A DNA stretch of 61,577 nt from Spizellomyces punctatus DAOM BR117 (Eukaryota > Chytridiomycota > Chytridiomycetes > Spizellomycetales > Spizellomycetaceae), in NCBI RefSeq assembly GCF_000182565.1, contig NW_015971552.1, positions 517,528-579,104 of the forward strand. The letters are read 5' to 3'. Positions 45,969-55,009 of the stretch are shown piece by piece. The notes beneath the pieces were generated by a model that was not told where the DNA came from, made no database searches, and was given only the letters and a program-made list of their open reading frames with translations. The position numbers and the translations under genes are program-made. Position 1 is the first letter of the stretch. Each line of letters begins with the position of its first letter.

Positions 45969-47050
45969 ATGCCATCCCAGGATCGTACAGCTGAAGATCT
46001 TACCATCGCTTTTGCCGCCATCGCGCTGGCCGTGCAAATAAGGTTGCATTTAGATCTTCCTTGACGCTCGAAATACGAAGTTTAACTCCCCTTCCCCTAG
46101 AAACTGTTACTACGCGCTTGGCTGACTTCGCGGCCAGCGCACGCCCTTCACCGTCGCACTTACCGTTGAATCCCTTTTGTATTTGGCCTTTGCTATATCC
46201 AATGTTGTCCGTGCGCAGAAACCGTACTTCAATGACGCCGTGAGCAACGCTTGCGCAGATTTCTTCTGGAATGCGGGATGTTTGATTCATGTCTTGCTGG
46301 TGTTGTTCAGGTTTCGACTGTTCAATACGAACTGGTACAATCCGGTCATTGATCGAACCATGGTTGTGGTAAGTGGAGAGAAAGATGTGGGCTCTGATGT
46401 GGGCATCTCAACAGTAACTCCTTTACAAAAGGCCACGGGGGTTTTCTGGATGATCACTTCATTTCCAGGACTTCTGATGACTTTTTACCAGGCAGCAAAA
46501 GAGCCTGTAATCGGAACGGTCGACAATTACGAAGGCGGCTTTCCTTTCGAGAGAGTAGAATCAGGCCTCTACGCAGCTTTCATTCTTTACCTGCTCAGTC
46601 TTGACACCGTTATACCGATTCTTATATACAAACGGCTGTTAAAGATCAAACGAGAAAGCTCATGCGGGGCTGAGGCGCAGATAGTGAATGATCAAGCGCA
46701 TAGACGATCAATTTACGCCATGGCTGGATTAATCTGGTAGGTTTGCTGTTCTTTGCAAGTCACGCAAAATGTCTGAAAAGCTAATTCCTTTTGTCGTGAC
46801 AGCGCGAGCTGGATTGGCCTCACCGTCTACATTGTCAAGTCCATCCCAGGAGTCGTCCCGAATGAGTTGGAACCGAACCCTAGCGCAACTGGCCTATGTC
46901 TTCGGTCTGACGCACATGTCGTTCTCTGCCATCTTCCTTGTTGCAGTCAAACAGGTACTAAATGGATATTCAAAGCAAAAGAATGGTAGCTCTGTTCCAG
47001 TTAGCAGCAGCACGCGTAATGTCAACACTAAGGGTTCTAGAGAGGGTTAG
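45969..47050 (+). CDS. Multi-pass (7TM-like) membrane protein, frame broken near the 3' end
   Basis: The start at 45969 (MPSQDRTAEDLTIAFAAIALA) enters TM1. An intron from about 46032 to 46138 leads to RTPFTVALTVESLLYLAFAI (TM2). Then follow FFWNAGCLIHVLLVLFRFRL, TGVFWMITSFPGLLMTFY, GLYAAFILYLLSLDTVIPIL and YAMAGLIW. After an intron at about 46739-46801 comes SWIGLTVYIVKSIPGVV. The last helix, LAQLAYVFGLTHMSFSAIFL, is in a different frame, so a one-base break must lie at about 46840-46880. Seven hydrophobic segments fit a receptor-like topology, but no family motif is recognised. The stop codon lies inside a GGGTTAGGGTTAGG block. It may be a pseudogene or contain a sequencing indel. Confidence 0.5.
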
Positions 47051-47133
47051 GGTTAGGATCAAGGTTGGTGTCTATTACATGGGTTAGGGTTGAGGGTTTT
47101 TTTTCCAAATTTTTTAGTGTTAGGGTTAGGGTT
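47045..47133. repeat. Cluster of TTAGGG telomere-like repeats
   Basis: Three short blocks: GGGTTAGGGTTAGG (47045-47058), GGGTTAGGGTTGAGGG (47082-47097) and TGTTAGGGTTAGGGTTTA (47118-47135), with a T8 run between. They directly follow the 7TM-like gene, and the first includes its stop codon. Confidence 0.85.
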
Positions 47134-47546
47134 TAAAGTTCTTATTCTTAGTGCGGGGTTACAAATGCATTCTAATCTACTATTACTACCATATCCTATC
47201 ATATGTAACCCAACTAGAAAGCATGAGTGTGTTGATGCGGGTTCAAGTCTAGGAAACCTTGCAAATGCGTTGCTCGTGTCAGGAATGCCTGGAAAGCCGA
47301 ACCCACGCCCGCAGAGTTTGTAAATACAAATCGGTAGCTTTTGGGGAATCTCTCGGAAAACAGAGATCCATCAAAGAGCGCCACATTACTTGTGTAACTG
47401 TGGAAATTTTCCGGTGGCCTAGCCGTCTGACTGGATGCCCAAGCCTGCGCTGGCTGCCTTGTGCGTGGCCTCCTGCATTGCCTGGCTGGAACGGATGGAT
47501 ATATTTTCGATTTGCTTTTGATTATCAGAATAATACTGGGCTCTCC

Positions 47547-48254
47547 ATGCTGTACAGGCACATCTTTCAGCAGGGTGTTTCTCGTGCACAATCGTCATAC
47601 CAGAAAAGATACACTACGCTGCCACAACTCAATACTACACCGCCGACGCCAACCATGTCCAATCTCTCCCGATCACATCCTCACATTACAGCATTTACTC
47701 TTCATCCATTACTGACTTCAAATGAATGCCGATCACTCATTGCTTACACAGAATCCAAAGGCTACATTCCAGCCCTGCTAAATAACGGCACAGGAGCAGA
47801 AAAATACGCCCCAAACATTCGAAAATCCTCGCGATGCATCATCGACTCCTGCGAATTATCAACCCAGATCTGGTCTCGAATCCAACCTTTTCTGCAAAAC
47901 AACATTCCACTGAACATAGATAAGAACAGTCTATCACTCAATCCTCGCTTGCGGTTCCTAAAATATCAGCCCAAGGATTTTTTTCTGCGGCATCGGGACG
48001 GATCTCATGTGTCTCCCTCGGGTGCAGTTTCCAAGTATACTCTGCAAATTTGGTTGACTGATGCTTCCGAATATCATGGTGGACAGACAGCATTTTGGTT
48101 TGGGAAAGGGAGAGAGAGGGAGATGGTTGAAGTTGTTGGAAAAGTTGGAATGGCGGTGGTTTTTGAGCAAGAGGTTCTGCATGAGGGAAGAGAGGTGGAG
48201 ATAGGATGTAAATTTGTGGTTAGGACGGATATCATGGTTGGGGATTGTGTATAG
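47547..48254 (+). CDS. 2-oxoglutarate/Fe(II)-dependent oxygenase (prolyl 4-hydroxylase-like)
   Basis: Single-exon gene. The start at 47547 (MLYRHIFQQGVSRAQSSYQK) gives 235 aa with a basic, possibly mitochondrial, leader. A start at 47655 (MSNLSRSHPHITAF) gives 199 aa. The double-stranded beta-helix iron site is visible: FFLRHRDGSH supplies His and Asp, and VLHEGREVEIGCKFVVRTDI supplies the distal His and the 2-oxoglutarate-binding basic residue. LTSNECRSLIAYTESKG is the usual N-terminal helix, and KYTLQIWLTDASEYHGGQTA is the core strand pair. The substrate is unknown: protein or small molecule. Confidence 0.82.
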   Translation: MLYRHIFQQGVSRAQSSYQKRYTTLPQLNTTPPTPTMSNLSRSHPHITAFTLHPLLTSNECRSLIAYTESKGYIPALLNNGTGAEKYAPNIRKSSRCIIDSCELSTQIWSRIQPFLQNNIPLNIDKNSLSLNPRLRFLKYQPKDFFLRHRDGSHVSPSGAVSKYTLQIWLTDASEYHGGQTAFWFGKGREREMVEVVGKVGMAVVFEQEVLHEGREVEIGCKFVVRTDIMVGDCV

Positions 48255-49334
48255 GCATAAGGGCATGTTCGCCAATTCCAAATTTGAAAGGACTTTTGAA
48301 ATTTGGCATCCACACTAGTGATGGCAACGGCTCACTCGGTTCGGCTAACAGCTCGCTCCAAGCCAAACCATGAGCTGACCCCTTAGAGCCAAGCCGAGCT
48401 GCAGCTCTGCGTGGCACAGGTGGCACAGATATCCCAAATAAATGATATATGATACTGGAATCATATCCTGCTATAAATACTGTCCACCAGAATTCTTTTA
48501 CTAAAAAATATAATAAGCATACTTGTAGGTAGTGTGGCGACAGGAAATGCCTAGGGATGTCGCTAACTAGCCAGATGAGGGCACGTGGATGTTTATTTCG
48601 GTTTCTGAAGACGGAAAACGCGGCTACCGCGACCAAGAAACAGGGCGTGGTGCCTGCAATTATCGCAACTCAACCTTTCTTAGTATATTTCGTACAACCC
48701 GGAAAGAATCAGTATCGCTACCAACAGATCAGTTGTAGTGACACTGTAGTTTTAGCATAGAAAAATCATCCGAGAATCTTGTATATTAGAGTATATCAAC
48801 AGAGCAACGTCGCCAGGCAGAAGCCGTAGCGACACTAAATCCCCATAACTAGCTTCTCAACTCTCACTTTAGGTCTACAGGAACCAAACAGCATCCTTCA
48901 ACAGCTTGATCACCCACTCGGAAGCCTCTAAATCCTGCTCAGTTCATATTAACCGAATCCCTTGCCTCTCGCTCCCTGTCCCCTCATGGCTATATATAAG
49001 CAAATTACCAAGGCACGCCCAGTTATTCTCTTGTATTATAAGATGATCACCCATTTATGGCACACATCAACTGAGATTGGGATGTGTGGAGTGATTGCAC
49101 TAATGTAATGCACTATAACATACTGCGACATTGCTTTCATATCGCTTGGGTTTATTAAAAAGACACATATGTCCACAAGAGCCTATATGAGAGCGCCGCC
49201 ATGAAGAATGTTGTTATATGTACGGATAACGCAGCAAATGCAACACAAATGTCTATAGTGGTTTACGACCCTATACACCGTCAACTTTTGTGGGGTCAGA
49301 AAACCGCGACATTCCCAAGTAATCCGTTCTTTGT
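48255..49334. other. Intergenic, 1.08 kb
   Basis: AT-rich sequence with one short ORF (48557-48760, 67 aa) that is not convincing. No transposon ends or RNA genes are recognised. It marks the start of the accessory region. Confidence 0.4.
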
Positions 49335-49410
49335 ATGGTGAAAACGCAAAGAAAGGAGGGAAGAACGCAGTATGACACTGCGATCACAACTGCTCAGCAG
49401 CCTGCCTCAG

Positions 49411-49475
49411 GTGAGTGCCTCTCAAAGTCCATTGCTCGTGTTGCCGTACTAAACCAGAATATGTGCGGTTGGCAG
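49411..49475 (+). repeat. Duplicated intron copy I1 (65 nt)
   Basis: Runs from GTGAGTGCCTC to TTGGCAG. Nearly identical in length and sequence to the intron at 54374-54438. It shares its first 34 bases with copies at 49549 and 54475. Confidence 0.75.
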
Positions 49476-49548
49476 CCATCGTCGTTGCTGCTGCACACCA
49501 GCCGAATGTTGCCCCCCCTAGCAGCAGCCGCTCAGCAGCCCGCCCCAG

Positions 49549-49631
49549 GTGATTGCCTCACAAAGTCCATTGCTCGTGTTGCGTCCGTATGCTATGCGCA
49601 TGGCATACTAGACCGAATTCTTTGCTCGTAG
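49549..49631 (+). repeat. Duplicated intron copy I2 (83 nt)
   Basis: Runs from GTGATTGCCTC to GCTCGTAG. It shares the 5' core with I1 and the 3' section (TATGCTATGCGCATGGCATA) with the intron at 54475-54562. Confidence 0.75.
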
Positions 49632-49771
49632 CTGCCACCGCCTCAGCCCCTACTCCTCTGGCAAAAATTGAGCAAGAAGAAGGCACATCCTATTCCGCTG
49701 CATTTCCCTCAACCACTGCGGCCTGCGCTGTCTCCTCTGGGGTGTGCTTCGCGGGATTGTCTTCAGCCTGA

Positions 49772-51492
49772 TGGGTCCGGGAACGAAAGTCATGCTGACA
49801 AAGTAGGCTTATGACATGACGCCAAGGTGCAAAGGGGCAGCTCTTTCTTTGGTTTATTCGCGACCGAACTCATCATGTAAGGAGATAGCTGCCGAAACTG
49901 GTATCGCCAGTGCTTTTGGATTCTCTATAAAATATCATGCAAAATCAAAAACCTGTGGAGCTCTCAGTATCGGTAGCTGTGTCGTCGCTGGGCGATGCAG
50001 CTCCATTGGACGAGCCTTGACTGCTTTGCTACCATACGCCCTTCTGGTGTTTCTCTCACCGCAACTATGGCCACCATTGCGTGCAGAGCTAACACCAGAA
50101 GAACGCATGGAATGTTAACCCAACCTACTTTTATAGTCTGAAGTGTCGATATCACCATTGTTGACTTCCACGTCGGCCCATGAAGTGCCTGCCGCATTGT
50201 CGTTGCTACATTCTCAAGTGCGCCCATGGTTGCGTCTGGACTTTGCCAACTTCTAACCCAACCTACAATTATCCTCTCCAAATATTTTCTTATTTGTTGT
50301 CCCCCGGACTGGCAGGTAGTAAACAGGGTTATTACAACTCTTATCGAGTATGTGATGGGACACCACACAGCGGTTTGGATATTTGTAATTTCTTCCATTG
50401 TGGGTTCGTGTGGTTGCATTCATTCAACGCACTATTTCATAGCAATTGCTAAGGCGGTATGGCCATGCCATCAATCCTGGTTTCCATCAATCCTGGTTTC
50501 CATCAATCCTGGTTTAACGCATGCGCTGCTGTGTTTGTGCTGCGTACCCGTTATCTGTCCCATCATATATTCGATACGAGCTGTACTGGATGATGGCATT
50601 CTGTCATATGATCATTGAAGATCAAGGAAGTGCAAGTCTAGTTGATATTGCTACCGACTTGTCTTCTATCACAATTACACCGGCAGAAACCAGAGCTCAG
50701 GTTAAGCTCACCATAGTACACTGGCATCAAATATTCGAAGAACAAGAATGTTGTGCGATTCTGTAAATCATCATCAGGTACGTGCAGATCTTATATAGAG
50801 CATTTATGGACATGGAAGGGGCAGATAAGTACAGCATTATGATTACAGTAATGGACTACGTGGCTGTATAATAGATAGCGCATGATAATTTGATCAATGT
50901 AATATAATTTACAACATATACTACTAGTAAAACTTTGTCTACAAGAATTCCTTTTCTATAATATATAGTCCACCTGAAGCTCCGATTCCTGGAGTTCTGA
51001 TTGGCACATAATGACAGTCAATTCTTCCTCCTTTAGAGTTTCTTCTTCGAATCCAAGTCATGTAATGCCCTAGCATAATAGGGATTAAGTGCGTCTAAAA
51101 GATGGCTCTGTTAGGAACTATGCCGCTGCCATTTCAGTGTTAGAGCTTTATCTCTAGGAACGTTGTGCCCAGAGAGTAACGAAACCAAGCTGACTTTGAC
51201 CTCTAATTTTGGGCGCATAAGATGGCTAACTAAAACAGTAACATGACAAGGTTGTAGCGATCCAGGGCTTTTCAGAACCGTTGTGGTCTTGCCAATAACT
51301 CATTGACTAACTTGCAAGAGGTTATATTTACGAAGGAGACAACACTCCCAAATTTACTAAATACAAATATACAGAAATGCTGACAAAAAGCAATTTTTCA
51401 AAAACGCCGTAGCATCCACAAGGATATGTTAGCGTTTGCAATCATCAACAACCTCCATCTGATAGACATGCCGCTCAAATGGGTGTGGCTTC
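49772..51492. other. Unannotated accessory stretch, 1.7 kb
   Basis: Contains modest ORFs on both strands (49816-50118 plus, 49964-50419 minus, 50226-50618 plus). None has a recognised domain or clean gene structure. A 16-bp minisatellite sits at 50468-50515. The rest (50770-51490) is AT-rich without features. Confidence 0.35.
50468..50515. repeat. Minisatellite, 3 x 16 bp
   Basis: Three perfect tandem copies of CCATCAATCCTGGTTT. Confidence 0.95.
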
Positions 51493-53454
51493 TTACGAAG
51501 CGGCAGATGGGCCTTCAATGTCGTCATTGACGCTATATTCCGACTCAGTAGCGGTATTGGATTCCGACTCATTAGCGGCATTGGATTCCGACTCCTCATC
51601 GCTCTTGTTCTCATATGTATCATTTTCTTCTTCCACTTCATCTTGTTCATACGAGGAGTCAGCGTCGTGTGACGACGGTTCCATATTATCTGAATGTCAG
51701 AGCCAGTACAGGGGACAACAAGAAGGAACATATTGAGAGAGGGTATGGAAGTTGGGCTAAAGTATGCACCTTACCACTCCGGCTGTTATCGACATTGTCA
51801 TTGCTGCTGGGCAGCGCGGTTTTTGGCTTTTGGTTCTTTGGCCTCGGCAGGCTCATGCGGGACACCCGCTCTAGGAATTGTTCGAGCGGGATGTCTTTAC
51901 CCGGGAAACGACCCCAGAGCGGGGAGAGTAATTTGAGGACATCGGGGCTTCCCAACGCACGCCTTGCGGTTTCCTTCGGTTCCGCATTATCTTTCAGCTG
52001 CGACAGGAGCTTGACCTGCTCGTGCTTTCCCATTCTCTGAAACGCTCTATGGGAAAACTCGCTCCCGTTTTGATATATCAGAACGCCAGGGCCCACAAGG
52101 GCCGCCAAATGGGCGAGGAACTCGCCAGACATGACAACTTTACTCAGGGGTAACTTTCCTCCACTGACGGCCCATTTCACAAAAGAGTTGAATTTATCTA
52201 CGATTTTCAGCACCCTTTGGCTAAAATGATCGTTAGGGTTAAAAGTTGTAAGGTTGAGTTTACAAGGTTTACCTACCGCCAGCACCTCATATGAAGAGCC
52301 TCATCGGGGTATGTCTCTGACGGTCGCGGCTTCTCGATCCTTGGGGATGTTCTGGGCCCGAGGCCTTTGGGCCATCCAGTTTTGTTATAAAAGTCGTACA
52401 GTGCCAATGAGGCATGATGGAACGCCGCATAAACGCAGGCCGATCGCAAATTTGCGAAAGATTCAGCAGCTGCCAATACAGCAAGAGAATTGTCATATTC
52501 CCCCATGGCATATGTCAGATTGTAAATGGCCTGAGTAAACTCAGGCGAACTAGGGCCGAGTTCCTTGGCCACACGTGCTTCCAACTCCTCTTGCTGCTGA
52601 CGGTTCAGCTTGCAGACAGGTGGCTTTTTAATGCGCTTGACAGCGGTGAGTGACTCCTCAAAGGATTCACGATTCACTTCCGCAAACTTCTTTAGCATCA
52701 CTTCAGCTACATAGGAGGTGCGACCAGATCAGTCCATGAACCAGGTATGAAGTTCAACATGCCTCTCCACTTACCTGGCGACAGTTCCGGTTCTCGCTGC
52801 GGAGCAGCAGCACGTTTACCAGATCTGCGGTTTGGACGCTCAGGGGCGGACGCCTCTGGGCTAGGCGAAGCCTCTGTCCCCTGGTGCTGTTGCTGTCTCC
52901 GACGTCGCGGCCTCTTCGCCTGCGAATCTTCATAATTAGCTACCGACCGCTTGCGCAGCGGACGTACCGCCTCATGCGTTTCAGACTGCTCCGCATCTTG
53001 GCTGACGGACGTAGACGCTTCCATGTTTCTCAAGTCCAGACGGAATTCGGGACCCGGTCCCACGATCTCCGGGTCGAGTTTTGCCAGGCAAGTATTGCTT
53101 TCTGGGGACAACAGCCACGAACCGTACTTGAGACCGCTGGTGGCGACCGCGGCTAAAACCGCCATACCTGTCTTCAACATTCCGGCGGCATTGCCGCTTT
53201 CGATAGGGGAAAATAACGCTTTCACGTCACGAAACACATTGATGCTGTTATCATCCAAATCCACTTGCCGGGATCCAGCAGCATCTAAGTCTACAGGTTA
53301 GAGCCTGAATGTAGACACTGTCATGAGACTCAACTGGGACCCTCACTGGGTAGCTCTTACCGAAACTGTTACTAGACGGGAAGGTTCCCGGAGAAGGATG
53401 CTGCTCGGTAATCTCAGTGCCGTCGTTTTGCATTGTTTTTGGGTTGTTATACAT
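51493..53454 (-). CDS. Hypothetical protein with basic NLS-like region and acidic tail
   Basis: Multi-exon gene. The start at 53454 (MYNNPKTMQNDGTEITEQ) or the inner Met (MQND). Exon 2 (about 53280-52780) has VFRDVKALFSPIESGNAAGM, a hydrophobic helix (GMAVLAAVATSGLKYGSWLL) and a strongly basic NLS-like stretch (SQAKRPRRRRQQQ) in a Pro/Ser-rich linker. Exon 3 (about 52705-52290) is helical (QQQEELEARVAKELGPSSPE, LAVLAAAESFANLRSACVYA). Exon 4 (about 52250-51775) includes VLKIVDKFNSFVKWAVSGGK and GSEFSHRAFQRMGKHEQVKL. The final exon is an acidic Glu/Asp/Ser tail. No family is recognised. The charged tail plus NLS suggests a nuclear or nucleic-acid protein. Divergent from the Ala-rich gene. Confidence 0.6.
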
Positions 53455-53650
53455 TAAAAGAATTTCGATGGAAATTTTCGTATGTTTCCGATCGCGAATA
53501 ATCAGCTAGCCACGCTTTGCGCCTTTAGTAAGGTGATCTGCGAAGTTTATTTTGTTGCCATGGCAATAGGGTCTTTTAACCGCGCGGGCGTCAAATTTAA
53601 CTTACCGGCGAAAACTTGCCAAAACCACAAAACCTACTTTTCACTAACAA

Positions 53651-54606
53651 AATGCACGATATCTGGCTCGGTAGGTCGCATTCTGTCCTCAATGAGGGTA
53701 ACAAGGCTACTCATTCACTGTGTTCTGGCATTTTGCCAGGAATCAAAACCATCATCCTTTACCAACCGCTGCCCGCGCAGCGCAATACATAGATGATTCT
53801 GCTGACTACGACCAATGGGCAGCCGCGCACGCAGCTTTGGCTGGGAACTACACATCGTTTCGCGCTGCGTACGCAGCCGCCAGAGGAAGGGCGACCAGCG
53901 TACGTCTCGATAAAGTTGGGTGGCCCGCCTAACGTCGATCCAGTCAATTTGACTTTTGCGGCTCCGCCGCCACAGCCAGCAAGAACTATGGTATTGGAAC
54001 GACACCGAACGGCGTCGTTTCTTTCCGCGACCGCGTCCCTCTCGCCCGCGGTTGCGGGCGGACCCCAACAGTTCGTGGTGAATTTGACCATAACTGGCGA
54101 CGACGCCGTTCGTCGGGCAGGCGGAAAAGATAACGTCCCAGCATTCTCCTCCACCCTCGCACGGTGGCTGATCAATCAGCGTTGGGACTTCGTATATTCA
54201 CAAGGACCGTCGCCGTTGAATATGGTCGGACCCGGAGTGGCGCCGATTAATCTGGTCTCACCCCCTCCGCCTCAGTTTGGGTTGCCAGTTGGGAAGGGCC
54301 GTGTCTTATACATACCCAAGCTTAACACTAACCCAATTTTTTGGACTCGAAGCTGCTCAGCAGCCCGCCCCAGGTGAATGCCTCACAAAGTCCATTGCTC
54401 GTGTTGCCGTACTAAACCAGAATATGTGCACTTGGCAGCCGCTGCCATTGCAGCTGCTCCGCAGCCGGCTCTCGGTGAGTGCCTCAGAACGTCCATTGCT
54501 TGTGTTGCTTGTGTTGCTTGTGTTGCGTCCCTATGCTATGAGCATGGCGTACTAAACTGAAGGTGAACAAGAAGAAGGGGAAGCTCCCGCGGAGCCAGCA
54601 GAATAG
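53651..54606 (+). CDS. Hypothetical Ala/Pro-rich protein with duplicated 3' introns
   Basis: The start is not certain. The first confident exon (about 53737-53898) codes for AARAAQYIDDSADYDQWAAA and AGNYTSFRAAYAAARGRATS. After an intron ending at about 53974 (CCACAG) comes PARTMVLERHRTASFLSATA, FVVNLTITGDDAVRRAGGK, STLARWLINQRWDFVYSQGP and PPPPQFGLPVGKG (to 54300). Introns 54301-54352, 54374-54438 and 54475-54562 then separate short exons. The joined C-terminus reads PAQQPAPAAAIAAAPQPALG then EQEEGEAPAEPAE and a stop at 54604-54606. The introns have good GT-AG ends and CTAAC or TACTAAA branch sites. The family is not recognised. The 3' end has a relic paralog at 49.4-49.8 kb. Confidence 0.55.
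54374..54438 (+). repeat. Duplicated intron copy I3 (65 nt)
   Basis: Same length as I1 and differing from it at only a few positions, with the same TACTAAACCAGAATATGTGC segment. It interrupts the AQQPAP/AAAIAAA coding stretch. Confidence 0.75.
54475..54562 (+). repeat. Duplicated intron copy I4 (88 nt) with internal 9-bp triplication
   Basis: Shares the 5' core with I1-I3 and the 3' part with I2. It contains three tandem CTTGTGTTG units (about 54499-54525). Confidence 0.75.
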
Positions 54607-54971
54607 GATGTGCTCCGTCGGAGCGGATGTAAGCTGTCGCTATGCATCGGAAATAGCAGATCCAGCAAGGAAATATAGGAAAGAAAGGAAATAGCAAGGA
54701 AATATCGAATAGAAAATGGTGTTTTTTTAGTTTTTTTTTGCAATAAATTGATTGCTGTGCCATTTGTCCTGATCCAATTGATACCACTGCAATGTTGCAA
54801 CCCGACGTACCTACAAATTGACCCTGTTTTCCGCTACGTTTCAACATAGCATATACTGGTTGAACATGCTTTAAAAATGCAGCAAAACAGGCGGGGTATT
54901 TTTCTATGCATCTAATGATAATTTCGTATAGTGCGGAGCCGATGGGCATTGGCACTAGCGCACCAGGGATT

Positions 54972-54991
54972 GAACCGGCGACAACCGGTTC
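54972..54991. repeat. Perfect hairpin GAACCGG-CGACAA-CCGGTTC
   Basis: A 7-bp inverted repeat with a 6-nt loop, just past the 3' end of the Fanzor relic. On the minus strand it overlaps GGTTCAATCCC, which resembles a tRNA B-box. It may mark the element end or be chance. Confidence 0.5.
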
Positions 54992-55009
54992 GGAAAAGCT
55001 AATCTAACC

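Larger units (their letters stand above)
49335..49771 (+). pseudogene. 3' fragment of an Ala/Pro/Gln-rich gene, paralogous to the end of the gene at 53.7-54.6 kb
   Basis: Begins MVKTQRKEGRTQYDTAITTA. Two exon pieces coding for AQQPAS and AAAAQQPAP are separated by introns 49411-49475 and 49549-49631, both with GTGA donors and TACTA branch-like sites. The last exon (ATASAPTPLAKIEQEEGTS...) ends at 49769-49771. A C7 run near 49511-49517 puts the middle exon one base out of frame relative to the last, so the piece is broken or mis-sequenced. The upstream part of the paralog is absent. Probably a relic. Confidence 0.5.

Noticed and set aside
46061-46243. 60-aa plus-strand ORF within the 5' part of the 7TM-like gene
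   Set aside because: It covers the proposed intron and a shifted frame of the second helix, so it is a shadow.
49391-54562. Two long direct repeats suggesting an LTR-type element of about 5 kb
   Set aside because: The repeated segments resolve into exon-intron units with GT-AG ends and branch sites at the 3' ends of two related genes. No polymerase or integrase lies between them.
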